Shown piece by piece: positions 17,624 through 25,352 of a stretch of 64,000 nucleotides of DNA. Numbering within the stretch: position 1 is the first letter of the stretch; every line of letters starts with the position of its first letter. The position numbers and the translations under genes are program-made. The stretch is from Hymenobacter properus (GTDB lineage: Bacteria > Bacteroidota > Bacteroidia > Cytophagales > Hymenobacteraceae). The notes under the pieces are model-generated. The model ran no database searches and was not told the origin of the DNA. It saw nothing but the letters and a program-made list of their open reading frames with translations. The stretch spans positions 1,302,001-1,366,000 of the forward strand of contig NZ_JADQDP010000001.1 of NCBI RefSeq assembly GCF_015694735.1, in the 5' to 3' direction.

Positions 17624-18440
17624 CGCCCACCAGCACTTCTGGCAGTTCGACGCCGAGCGTGACGCCTGGATAACGCCCGACATGGCAGTCATCCAACGCG
17701 ACTTTTTGCCCGCCGATTTGCAGCCGATTCTGGAGCAGCACGGCCTCGATGGGTGCGTGGCCGTACAGGCCAGCCAAAGCGAGACCGAAACAGACTGGCT
17801 GCTGGATTTGGCGGCCGAGCACAACTTCATCAAAGGCGTGGTGGGCTGGGTTGACTTGCGGGCCGAGAACGTGGCTGAGCGCCTGGCCCACTACGCGCAG
17901 TTCGAGAAGCTGAAAGGCTTCCGGCACGTGCTGCAGGGCGAAGCTGACCGAGCTCTGATGCTGAAGCCCGAATTCCGGCGCGGCATAACGGCGCTGGCCG
18001 CTCAGGGCTTCACCTACGACCTGCTGGTGCTGCCCGACCAGCTGGGCTATGCGGCCGAGTTAGCGGACCTCTTTCCCAAGCAGCCCTTTGTGCTCGACCA
18101 CTTGGCCAAGCCGCTCATCAAAGCCGGCGAGTTGGAGCCTTGGCGGCGCGACATTCAGGCCTTAGCCAAGCGCGAGAACGTGCTGTGCAAAGTTTCGGGC
18201 ATGGTGACGGAAGCCGACTGGCAACAGTGGCAACCGGCTGATTTTCGGCCCTACCTCGACGTGGTGTTTGAGGCCTTTGGGCCCGGCCGCGTCATGTTTG
18301 GCTCCGACTGGCCGGTGTGCAACGTGGCCGGCGGCTACGGACGCATGCACGCGCTGGTGGCCGACTACGTGGCCCGGCTTTCGCCCGGCGAGCAAAACCA
18401 GTTCTGGGGCGACAACGCCACCGCTTTTTATCAACTGTAG
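17610..18440 (+). CDS. Amidohydrolase-family lactonase, probable L-fuconolactonase (COG3618)
   Basis: 276 residues with a TIM-barrel amidohydrolase layout: RIDAHQHFWQF at the N-terminus carries the first metal histidines, FVLDHLAKP gives the middle histidine, and FGSDWPVCNVAGGY carries the catalytic aspartate. This is the family of L-fuconolactone and L-rhamnono-lactone hydrolases, which open the lactone made by the sugar dehydrogenase. The ATG lies within the end of the FAH-family gene, so both are probably translated together. Cytoplasmic. A nested inverted repeat separates it from the downstream dehydrogenase. Confidence 0.87.
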   Translation: MVRIDAHQHFWQFDAERDAWITPDMAVIQRDFLPADLQPILEQHGLDGCVAVQASQSETETDWLLDLAAEHNFIKGVVGWVDLRAENVAERLAHYAQFEKLKGFRHVLQGEADRALMLKPEFRRGITALAAQGFTYDLLVLPDQLGYAAELADLFPKQPFVLDHLAKPLIKAGELEPWRRDIQALAKRENVLCKVSGMVTEADWQQWQPADFRPYLDVVFEAFGPGRVMFGSDWPVCNVAGGYGRMHALVADYVARLSPGEQNQFWGDNATAFYQL

Positions 18441-18447
18441 GATTACT

Positions 18448-18526
18448 GGTTGTCAGTTGTTCGTTGTCAGTTGCTGGTTAGTCGTTGTAACCACTACCAG
18501 CAACTGACAACGAACAACTGATAACC
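18448..18526. repeat. Inverted repeat with nested GTTGTCAGTTG units
   Basis: Arm 18448-18478 pairs with 18496-18526 at 30 of 31 positions. Within each arm the unit TGTCAGTTG occurs twice as a near direct repeat, so the structure can slip. It fills the gap between the lactonase and dehydrogenase genes and differs in sequence from family A. Confidence 0.85.
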
Positions 18527-18549
18527 AGCAACTAACAACCTTCTTCTTC

Positions 18550-19338
18550 ATGGATTTACAGCTTCAGGACAAAGTCATCATCGTCACAGGCGGAGCCAAG
18601 GGCATCGGCGAGGGCATCGTGCGGGTGCTGGCCCAAGAGGGCGCCATTCCGGTCATCGTGGGCCGCAACGAAGCCGACAACCGGCAAACGGTGGCCGCTA
18701 TTGAAGCCGCCGGAGGCCGCGCCGGGCAGGTGGCCGCCGAGCTGGCCGAACCCGACGAGTGCGCCCGCGCCGTGCAGGCCGTGGTGGCCCAGTTTGGCCG
18801 CATCGATGGCCTGGTGAACAACGCCGGCGTGAACGACGGCGTGGGCCTCGAAACCGGCGACTACGCCGGCTTCATGCTGAGCCTGCACCGCAACGTGGTG
18901 CATTATTACCTCATGGCCCACCACGCCCTGCCCGAGCTGAAGAAGTCGCAGGGCGCCATCGTCAACATCACTTCTAAAACGGCCGAAACGGGCCAGGGCA
19001 ACACCTCGGCCTACGCCGCCGCCAACGGCGGGCGCAACGCCCTCACCCGCGAGTGGGCCGTGGAGCTGCTGAAGTACGGCATTCGGGTGAACGCCGTGAT
19101 GGTGGCCGAAAGCTGGACGCCGGCCTACGAAACCTGGATTCAGACCCTGCCCAACCCGGAGGAGAAGCTGCGCGAAATCACTAGCAAAATCCCGCTCGGC
19201 AACCGCATGACCACGGCCGAAGAATTGGCCAACACTACGGCCTTCCTGCTCTCCAACCGCAGCAGCCACACCACCGGCCAAATCATCCACGTCGACGGCG
19301 GCTACGTGCACCTCGACCGCGCCCTGGCCAACGCTTAG
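18550..19338 (+). CDS. SDR-family dehydrogenase, probable L-fucose dehydrogenase, catalytic lysine replaced
   Basis: 262 residues with the SDR cofactor motif TGGAKGIG (about residues 14-21), NNAG after strand four, a serine at about 142 in NITSKTAE, and Tyr155. The usual Tyr-x-x-x-Lys is Tyr-Ala-Ala-Ala-Asn here (Asn159, codon AAC at 19024-19026). The segment TREWAVELLKYGIRVNAV and the C-terminal HVDGGYVHLDRAL resemble the L-fucose dehydrogenases of Bacteroidota and proteobacteria. It would oxidise L-fucose (or a C4-configured relative) to the lactone. Other catalytic features are intact, so loss of the lysine may be tolerated, compensated by a nearby lysine, or disabling. Confidence 0.8.
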   Translation: MDLQLQDKVIIVTGGAKGIGEGIVRVLAQEGAIPVIVGRNEADNRQTVAAIEAAGGRAGQVAAELAEPDECARAVQAVVAQFGRIDGLVNNAGVNDGVGLETGDYAGFMLSLHRNVVHYYLMAHHALPELKKSQGAIVNITSKTAETGQGNTSAYAAANGGRNALTREWAVELLKYGIRVNAVMVAESWTPAYETWIQTLPNPEEKLREITSKIPLGNRMTTAEELANTTAFLLSNRSSHTTGQIIHVDGGYVHLDRALANA

Positions 19339-19351
19339 ATACCAAAACCAT

Positions 19352-19440
19352 CTGTCATCCTGAGCGCAGCGAAGGACCTTCTCACGTCCGAGTAAGTAAC
19401 TCAAGCGTGAGAAGGTCCTTCGCTGCGCTCAGGATGACAG
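19352..19440. repeat. Hairpin repeat family A variant, copy 3 (perfect 35-bp arms)
   Basis: Arms 19352-19386 and 19406-19440 are perfectly complementary, starting CTGTCATCCTGAGCGCAGCG, with a 19-base spacer. The loop-proximal half differs from copies 1, 2 and 4 (GGACCTT instead of GCATCT), marking a sub-family. It produces a false upstream extension of the next gene to 19407. Confidence 0.93.
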
Positions 19441-19487
19441 GCGTTTGCTTCGCCTCCCCAATAGTCCACCACCCCACCAATCCACCA

Positions 19488-20504
19488 ATGAACACCCTCG
19501 TTTGCCTGGAGCCTGGCCAGTTTGCTTACCAGCAGCACCCCCACCCTACCGCCCAGCAGGGCGAGGCACTGATACGCATCCGGCGCATCGGCATCTGCGG
19601 CACCGATTTGCACGCTTTCCAGGGCACGCAGCCGTTTTTCAGCTACCCGCGTGTGCTGGGCCACGAGCTGGCCGGCGAGCTGATTGATGCCGGCGGAGCC
19701 GAAGGATTTGCCCCGGGCGAAGCCGTCACGTTTATTCCCTACTTCAACTGTGGCCACTGCATTGCCTGCCGCCGCGGGCTGCCCAACTGCTGCGCCAGCA
19801 TCCGGGTGTTTGGCGTGCACGTGGACGGCGGCATGACCGACGTGGTGGCCGTGCCGGCCGATAAGCTGGTGCATGGCGACGGCCTGAGCTTCGATGAGCT
19901 GGCTTTGGTAGAACCGCTGGCCATTGGCGCCCACGGCGTGCGCCGCGCGGCCGTGGAGCCCGGCGAGTTTGTGCTGGTGGTGGGCGCTGGCCCCATTGGG
20001 CTGGGCGTGATGGAGTTTGCCCGCATTGCCGGGGCACAGGTCATCGCCCTCGACATCAACGAGCAGCGCCTGGCTTTTTGCCAGGAGAAGTTGGGCGTGG
20101 CCCATACCGTCAACGCGCTGGCGCCCGATGTGGCGGCGCAGTTGGCCGCCATTACCAACGGCGACATGCCTACAGTTGTCATCGACGCCACAGGCAGCCA
20201 GAAGGCCATTCTGAACGCGTTTGCTTACCTGGCGCCGGGCGGGCGGTTTGTGTTGGTGGGATTGCAGAAGGGCGACATCAGCTTTTCACACCCCGAGTTT
20301 CACAAGCGCGAGGCCACGCTCATGAGCAGCCGCAACGCCACCCGCCCCGATTTTGAGCACGTCATTCAATGCATGAAGCGGGGCCTGGTGCAGCCCACCA
20401 CCTACATCACCCACCGGGTGCCGTTTGGGGCCGTGCAGGCCGAATTTGCCGGTTGGCTCGACCCCGCCAACGGCGTCATCAAGGCCATGGTGGAGCTGGA
20501 CTAA
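19488..20504 (+). CDS. Zinc-dependent alcohol/polyol dehydrogenase (MDR family)
   Basis: 338 residues from ATG 19488, the first start outside the upstream repeat. The catalytic-zinc region shows GICGTDLHAFQG and LGHELAGEL. The structural-zinc lobe has four cysteines in CGHCIACRRGLPNC. The NAD-binding domain shows VVGAGPIGLGVMEFA followed by an acidic residue (IALDIN), which favours NAD over NADP. It resembles sorbitol, galactitol and L-threonine-type dehydrogenases. As the last gene of the fucose-type run it could reduce lactaldehyde, oxidise a sugar alcohol, or provide an alternative sugar dehydrogenase. A short hairpin starts 17 bases after the stop. Confidence 0.88.
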   Translation: MNTLVCLEPGQFAYQQHPHPTAQQGEALIRIRRIGICGTDLHAFQGTQPFFSYPRVLGHELAGELIDAGGAEGFAPGEAVTFIPYFNCGHCIACRRGLPNCCASIRVFGVHVDGGMTDVVAVPADKLVHGDGLSFDELALVEPLAIGAHGVRRAAVEPGEFVLVVGAGPIGLGVMEFARIAGAQVIALDINEQRLAFCQEKLGVAHTVNALAPDVAAQLAAITNGDMPTVVIDATGSQKAILNAFAYLAPGGRFVLVGLQKGDISFSHPEFHKREATLMSSRNATRPDFEHVIQCMKRGLVQPTTYITHRVPFGAVQAEFAGWLDPANGVIKAMVELD

Positions 20505-20520
20505 TTGGCCCAGCCCACCC

Positions 20521-20557
20521 GTAGAAATACGTGGTTGTGAAAACCGCGTATTTCTAC
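20521..20557. terminator. Hairpin family B, copy 1, after the zinc dehydrogenase
   Basis: GTAGAAATACGTGGTT (20521-20536) pairs with 20542-20557 with one G-T pair and a 5-base loop. It is a good candidate terminator for the 15.8-20.5 kb genes. The same arm recurs at 23652-23690. Confidence 0.65.
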
Positions 20558-20718
20558 CTGCACAACTCTTCTGCTTATCGCATTCCTTTGCCCCTGCAGC
20601 GGAGCAAGCGGCCGCCCGTGCCCGAAAGCCCGGCGTCGCCGTTTTGGCTTTGGCGCGCGGGCCCTTTATTTGCTTTGCTGAAGCGCATCACGGCTTTTCA
20701 TTCCCCTTTCTTCAACTC

Positions 20719-21426
20719 ATGCAAAACATCTCCACCCCCTCCGGCTTTCTGACGCAGGAAGAATTCACGCAATACGCGGCCAACTGGCTGAACCTCGTCA
20801 GCCAGGCCGAAAGTCCGGCGCTGCCGGGCAGCTTCGAGGCCGAAGCTGGCGCCCGGGTGGCCTACGTGAGCTTTCCCATCATGCGCGTGGCAGAGCTGGT
20901 GTCGGCAGTGGGGGCCAAGCAGATAAAAGCCCGCTTTGTGCTGATACCCGACGGCGGCCAGCAGAAGTTCTCGCTGGTGCTCTTTGCCGCCGACGACACG
21001 CAGCAGCCCGAAGGCCGCAAGTCGGCTTATTACCTGGCCCAGCCGTGGTGGACGCAAAGCACGGCGCCAGTGCTGGGCGAGCCTGTGCCCGACAACCTGG
21101 CTACCCTGTGGGTCGACAGCTGGAAGGGGGCGTCGGCCGTGACGACCGACATGTTTGCCACGCCCGCGGGGCCGCTGGAAGGCTACAATTTTGACCTCAA
21201 GGACTTCGTCAAGCCACTGTTCACCGACCAGGCTTACGGGCAGCAGGAAATCCGCCTCTGGCTGGGCCTGCACACCTACTACTCGCCCACCAACCTCAAC
21301 AGCCCGACGCAAACCTTTGGGCTGGTGGCGCGCCGCTTCGACCCGACCCAGGCCGTGCAGCAAGGCCAACCCGTTACCGACGAGTCGTTCTACGATTTGT
21401 CGACGCCCTGCCCGCCGATTCGCTAA
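20719..21426 (+). CDS. Hypothetical protein upstream of the two-component module
   Basis: 235 residues from ATG 20719; the open frame reaches back into the previous gene, but the extension has no codon-usage or sequence support. There is no signal peptide or membrane segment. It is a mixed alpha/beta protein with proline- and tryptophan-containing loops (YYLAQPWWTQS, WLGLHTYYSPTNLNS) and no motif I recognise. It lies 42 bases before the membrane protein gene and on the same strand as the sensor kinase genes, so it may belong to the same transcript. Function unknown. Confidence 0.7.
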   Translation: MQNISTPSGFLTQEEFTQYAANWLNLVSQAESPALPGSFEAEAGARVAYVSFPIMRVAELVSAVGAKQIKARFVLIPDGGQQKFSLVLFAADDTQQPEGRKSAYYLAQPWWTQSTAPVLGEPVPDNLATLWVDSWKGASAVTTDMFATPAGPLEGYNFDLKDFVKPLFTDQAYGQQEIRLWLGLHTYYSPTNLNSPTQTFGLVARRFDPTQAVQQGQPVTDESFYDLSTPCPPIR

Positions 21427-21468
21427 CCCTGGTGGCGCTGCCCCTGGCGGAGCTAGCGCGTTGCCCGC

Positions 21469-22128
21469 ATGGATGATTTTTTGTACCTCACGCCGGAGCA
21501 GTGGCTGACGCGGCTGACGCCGGTTCCGGTGGTGGTGGCGGCCGTCATGGGCGCCGTCCGCTTTCGCCACCTGCCAGACAATATCCGGTACCTGGCGTAC
21601 CTGACCTGGTTCATTTTGCCGCTCGAAATCATCGGCTTTGCGATGATGATGATGCAATCAAACAACCTGTTTCTGATGCCCATCTGCGCCATTGGCGAGT
21701 TTGGGCTGCAAGCCGTGCTCTACGGCAAAACGCTCCAGTCCCCCACCTTCACGCGGGCCCTGCCCTGGCTGGTGGGGGGCTTTGCCGCTTATGTGGTATT
21801 CGATAGTCTTTCCATCGGCGGGCTCAAAGAATTCCGGCCCGGGCAGCAGGTGCTGCAAAGCGTGCTGGTGCTGGGGATGGTGGGGCTTTATTTTCGCAAG
21901 TTGCTGCACGAACTCCACGTGCAGCAGCTCAAGCGCGAGCCCATGTTCTGGGTATCGGCGGGGCTCACCATCTACTGCCTGGGCTACCTACAAATTGCGC
22001 TGTTCAGCAACTACTTGCTGCGCTTCTCCTTCCAGCTGAACATGACCGTCTGGATGGTACATTCGCTGCTGTTCATCATGCTTTATTGCTGCTACAGCGT
22101 GGCGCTATGGCTACCCCGGAAGAAGTAA
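21469..22128 (+). CDS. Multi-spanning membrane protein adjoining a sensor kinase
   Basis: 219 residues with about six or seven hydrophobic segments (for example VPVVVAAVMGAV, YLTWFILPLEIIGFAMMM, ALPWLVGGFAAYVVF, LNMTVWMVHSLLFIMLYCCYS). There is no signal peptide and no recognisable catalytic domain. Its 3' end overlaps the start of the histidine kinase gene by 22 bases, so the two are very likely co-translated. In related bacteria this type of small polytopic protein precedes NarL-type kinases that have only one membrane helix of their own, suggesting a detached membrane sensor. Ligand unknown. Confidence 0.75.
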   Translation: MDDFLYLTPEQWLTRLTPVPVVVAAVMGAVRFRHLPDNIRYLAYLTWFILPLEIIGFAMMMMQSNNLFLMPICAIGEFGLQAVLYGKTLQSPTFTRALPWLVGGFAAYVVFDSLSIGGLKEFRPGQQVLQSVLVLGMVGLYFRKLLHELHVQQLKREPMFWVSAGLTIYCLGYLQIALFSNYLLRFSFQLNMTVWMVHSLLFIMLYCCYSVALWLPRKK

Positions 22129-22895
22129 CATTTGGTTCTTTACTCTTTTGGAGCATTGGCATGATGGTGGTGGCCGCCGGCTGCCTGCTCCTGTTTCTGT
22201 TCACCTACCAAAAGCGCCTGCTGCAGCAGCAACTGCGGCTGCGCACCGCCGAAACGGCGCACCAGCAAGAGCTGCTAGCTGCCATCATCGAAGCGCAGGA
22301 AGGCGAGCGGGAGCGCATCGGGCAGGATTTGCACGACGGCATCGGCTCCACCATTGCCACCGCCAAGCTGCTCGTCAACCGCCTCCGCAGCCAGCCTGTG
22401 CCCGACAACTCCGCCGAACTGCTGGCCCTGGTCGAAGAACTGATAGCTGCGGCCGTGCACGACGCGCGCAGCATTTCGCACAGCCTCTACCCCGCGGTGC
22501 TGGCCCGTTTCGGCCTGGCCGAGGCCATTCAGCACCTGGTAGATGTGTGCAACGAGACGGGGGCGCTGGCCATTGAACTGGAGATGGACTACACCCAGCC
22601 GCTGGCGCTGGCCCAGGAGCTGGCCCTCTACCGCATTTGCCAGGAGCTCATCCACAACGCCCTGAAGCACGCCAAAGGGGCCACCAGCCTGCAGGTGCGC
22701 CTGCAGCAGCACGGCCCGCAGCTTACGCTGGAAGTGAGCGACGACGGCTGCGGCTTCGTGGCGGCGCCCACCGGGGGCGGGGCCGGCCTGCGCAACATCG
22801 ACGTGCGGGTGCAAATGCTGGGCGCCCGCCTGCAGCAGCGGTCAGCGCCGGGCCAGGGCAGCCACTTCCTTATTCAGCTCCGGGCCGCGGCTTAG
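22107..22895 (+). CDS. Sensor histidine kinase, NarL/DesK-type (HisKA_3)
   Basis: 262 residues from ATG 22107. One transmembrane helix (about residues 8-30, FWSIGMMVVAAGCLLLFLF) leads into a coiled-coil stretch, then the HisKA_3 dimerisation motif EGERERIGQDLHDGIGS with the phosphorylated histidine at about residue 76. The ATPase part shows ICQELIHNALKHAKG (N box), VSDDGCGF (G1) and GAGLRNIDVRV (G2). There is almost no extracellular part, so sensing probably depends on the overlapping membrane-protein gene. It should phosphorylate the response regulator encoded 63 bases downstream. Confidence 0.9.
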   Translation: MATPEEVTFGSLLFWSIGMMVVAAGCLLLFLFTYQKRLLQQQLRLRTAETAHQQELLAAIIEAQEGERERIGQDLHDGIGSTIATAKLLVNRLRSQPVPDNSAELLALVEELIAAAVHDARSISHSLYPAVLARFGLAEAIQHLVDVCNETGALAIELEMDYTQPLALAQELALYRICQELIHNALKHAKGATSLQVRLQQHGPQLTLEVSDDGCGFVAAPTGGGAGLRNIDVRVQMLGARLQQRSAPGQGSHFLIQLRAAA

Positions 22896-22924
22896 TCCGC
22901 GGCTTTCCACGCCGGCCGAACTAC

Positions 22925-22932
22925 TACCTTCG
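22925..22932 (+). promoter_or_regulatory. Possible -7 box for the response regulator
   Basis: TACCTTCG fits the Bacteroidota TAnnTTTG -7 consensus at all but one position, 26 bases before ATG 22959. No clear -33 TTG was found at the usual distance. Confidence 0.3.
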
Positions 22933-22958
22933 CCCATCATTGGCTACCCCCACTGTAC

Positions 22959-23624
22959 ATGGCTGTTCCTTCCCCCGTCCACATCGCCCTGCTCGACGAC
23001 CACCCGTTGTTCCGGCAGGGCCTCCGCTTCATTTTGCAGGCCTTGCCCTACGTGGCCGCCGTGGAGGAAGCCACCACCCTGCCCGAACTTTTGGCCCTTT
23101 GCGCCCAGCGCCTGCCCGACGTGCTGCTGCTCGACATGCAAATGCCCGTGACTGACGGCGCCGAAGTAGCCCAGCAGCTGCTCGGCCTGTACCCCGACCT
23201 GAAAATCATCGTCCTGTCGATGTTTTCGGCCGATAAGTACATCACCCAAATGATGAAGCTCGGCGTGCGCAGCTACCTGCCCAAAGACGCCACCCAGGAC
23301 GAGCTCATTCAGGCGCTGGAAGGCGTGCTCACCACCGGCCACCATTTCACGCCGCGCATTTCGCGGGCCCTCATGCGGGGCCTGCAGCAACCAGCCCGGC
23401 CGGCCTCGGCCAAACTCAACGAACAGGAGCACTTCACCCCGCGCGAGCAGGAGGTGCTGCGGCTTATTTGCGAAGGGCGCAAGGCTGCCGACATTGCCGC
23501 CCACCTGTGCATCAGCCGGCGCACGGTGGAGGGCCACTGGCAAAAGTTGCTCGAAAAAACCGGTGCCCCCAACGTGGCGGGCTTAGTGGTATTTGCCGTG
23601 AAGCACGGCCTGCTGGAGGCATAA
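22959..23624 (+). CDS. LuxR/NarL-family response regulator
   Basis: 221 residues. The receiver domain (about 6-125) has the acidic pair in LLDDHPLF, the phosphoacceptor in LLLDMQMPV (about Asp59), the signalling serine in VLSMFSADK and the lysine in SYLPKDATQDE. The C-terminal LuxR helix-turn-helix shows FTPREQEVLRLICEGRKAADIA and SRRTVEGHWQKLLEKTG. It is the evident partner of the upstream kinase. Target genes cannot be identified from this window. A hairpin of family B follows 28 bases after the stop. Confidence 0.93.
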   Translation: MAVPSPVHIALLDDHPLFRQGLRFILQALPYVAAVEEATTLPELLALCAQRLPDVLLLDMQMPVTDGAEVAQQLLGLYPDLKIIVLSMFSADKYITQMMKLGVRSYLPKDATQDELIQALEGVLTTGHHFTPRISRALMRGLQQPARPASAKLNEQEHFTPREQEVLRLICEGRKAADIAAHLCISRRTVEGHWQKLLEKTGAPNVAGLVVFAVKHGLLEA

Positions 23625-23651
23625 GAACCGCCCGAAATTGGCATCCATCTA

Positions 23652-23690
23652 CGTAGAAATACCTGGTTCTGAAAACCAGGTATTTCTACG
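23652..23690. terminator. Hairpin family B, copy 2, after the response regulator
   Basis: CGTAGAAATACCTGGTT (23652-23668) pairs perfectly over 17 bases with 23674-23690 around a 5-base loop. It has nearly the same arm as the hairpin at 20521, so the pair may be a dispersed mobile terminator or repeat family. Confidence 0.7.
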
Positions 23691-24210
23691 CTAATACCGC
23701 CTGTTTACAAACCGTTACTTTGCTTGCGCAAACCAGCAGGATGCATCCTGTTTTTTCTTGCATTCAGGCATTGAATAATCTACCCGGCCAGGCTCTACAT
23801 ACCAAATACGGAAGTTCACATACAAACCATGAATTTGTAATGCGCTCAAGTTGTGCTTGCATCAGCAGCCGTGTAGCTTTCGTGCTGAATCAAGCTTTGA
23901 CGAGCAATGCTATAAATGCTTGAGCCGACATTTTTCCGCTTTTGTTCCTCAATTCAAGCTGTGTTCACCTCCGGACTTGTCCTGTTTCCATGTTGGTGTG
24001 GATAGGGGCAGATAGTAGAAGCGAAGGTTATGCTCCACCGACTCGGCGTGCACCGCAAATGAGTGATGCGCGCGGCCTTGGATGGCCACCATGGACGGTC
24101 CACTTACGTGAACTAACCGCCGATGGCTCTGATACCTTCTCTGTTTTCACCGCTTTTGCTTGTGGGCAAGAGCATTCTCTATTCCTTCACCTTTTTTCTC
24201 ATTCCCCTTT
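23691..24210. other. Low-GC gene-poor stretch before the tail-collar triplet
   Basis: About 520 bases with visibly lower GC than either side and no convincing gene. Two short plus-strand open frames (23720-23923 and 23942-24226) lack family similarity and the codon bias of neighbours. A short palindrome CAGGATGCATCCTG (23737-23750) followed by six T could be a weak terminator. The region must hold the promoter for the tail-collar genes, but I could not identify a TAnnTTTG box. Confidence 0.6.
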
Positions 24211-24747
24211 ATGGAAGCTTACATAGGCGAAATCCGCGCCGTCGGGTTCAATTTTGCGCCGCAGAACTGGGCCTTATGCCAGGGCCAGATTATGCAAATC
24301 CGGTCGAATACGGCCCTGTTCTCGATTCTGGGCACGACGTACGGCGGCAATGGCACGACCACCTTCGCCCTGCCGAACCTCTGCGGCCGGGCCATCATCA
24401 ACGCGGGGCAGGGCCCGGGGCTATCGACGTACCCGCGGGGCGCGGCCGTAGGCAGTGAAGGCGTCACGCTGGATATGACGCAGATTCCGGCCCACATTCA
24501 CTCCATCACCGGCACGCTGCCGGCCTTCAATGGCCAAGCGGACCAGGGCAGTCCCAGCAATAATTTTCTGGCCACGACAGCCGTCAATCAGTACGGGGAA
24601 GAAGCCGGCAGCAAAACGATGGGCCAGGGCATTATCAAGGGGACGTCCGGCCCAAGCGGGGGCGGGCAGGCGCACAGCAACATGATGCCCTACCTGACCA
24701 TGAACTACATCATCTGCCTGGTGGGCGTTTTCCCGCCCCGTTCCTAA
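24211..24747 (+). CDS. Phage tail-collar domain protein (microcystin-dependent-protein-like), first of three
   Basis: 178 residues from ATG 24211; the open frame extends to 24160 but the extension is not shared with the two sister genes. The N-terminal half is the tail-collar fold: YIGEIRAVGFNFAPQNWALCQG, ALFSILGTTYGG and TTFALPNL. The C-terminal half is glycine- and serine-rich and ends MPYLTMNYIICLVG. The next two genes encode proteins of 180 residues with the same layout. There are no capsid, portal, sheath or terminase genes nearby, so these are not part of a visible prophage. Related MdpB-like proteins occur on bacterial chromosomes with unknown function. No signal peptide is visible. 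Confidence 0.9.
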   Translation: MEAYIGEIRAVGFNFAPQNWALCQGQIMQIRSNTALFSILGTTYGGNGTTTFALPNLCGRAIINAGQGPGLSTYPRGAAVGSEGVTLDMTQIPAHIHSITGTLPAFNGQADQGSPSNNFLATTAVNQYGEEAGSKTMGQGIIKGTSGPSGGGQAHSNMMPYLTMNYIICLVGVFPPRS

Positions 24748-24773
24748 CCCCTGACTTTTAAGCAGCTTTTCTT

Positions 24774-25316
24774 ATGGATAACTACATTGGCGAAATCCGC
24801 GTTTTTGCTGGCAACTTCGCCCCGGAAAACTGGGCGTTCTGCGATGGCAGCCTGGTCAGTATTAGTGAAAACCCCGCGCTGTTTCAACTGGTCGGCACGA
24901 CCTACGGCGGCGACGGGCAAACGACCTTTGCCCTGCCCAACCTGCAGAGCCGGGTGGTGGTAGGCCAGGGCGTGGCCGCTACGGGTACCAATTACCCGAT
25001 AGGGATGAGTACGGGCGTGGAGAGCGTGACGCTGACCACCCTGAACATGGCGACACATGCGCACCCGGTCAGCAGCTCCATCAGCGCGATGAACGGCGGC
25101 ACGCCCGCCAATACGCCCGCTAACAACCAGTTCGGGAGCAATGGAGCAAGTGAATACGCCAGCCCGGCGGGGGGAGCGAATGCCACCTTGGCCCCCGGTT
25201 CTGTGACCGGTCAAACCACCCCAGTGGGTAACAGCGCGCCGCACCTCAACATCCAGCCCGTGTTGGCGACGAGCTACATCATTGCCCTAACTGGCATCTA
25301 CCCGTCGCAACAGTAG
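24774..25316 (+). CDS. Phage tail-collar domain protein, second of three
   Basis: 180 residues, starting 26 bases after the first copy. It shares the collar core with it (YIGEIRVFAGNFAPENWAFC, ALFQLVGTTYGG, TTFALPNL) and the C-terminal NIQPVLATSYIIALTGIYP. The middle, residues about 70-150, is rich in Ala, Asn, Thr and Gly and differs from both sisters, suggesting a conserved scaffold with variable tips. It is probably co-transcribed with the other two. No signal peptide; export route unknown. Confidence 0.9.
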   Translation: MDNYIGEIRVFAGNFAPENWAFCDGSLVSISENPALFQLVGTTYGGDGQTTFALPNLQSRVVVGQGVAATGTNYPIGMSTGVESVTLTTLNMATHAHPVSSSISAMNGGTPANTPANNQFGSNGASEYASPAGGANATLAPGSVTGQTTPVGNSAPHLNIQPVLATSYIIALTGIYPSQQ

Positions 25317-25352
25317 TTTCTCCTCTTCCACCTCGTATCAGCTCCCAATCAT

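Noticed and set aside
23720..24226. Two short plus-strand frames before the tail-collar genes
   Set aside because: No similarity, atypical codon use, and they overlap the real start of the first collar gene.
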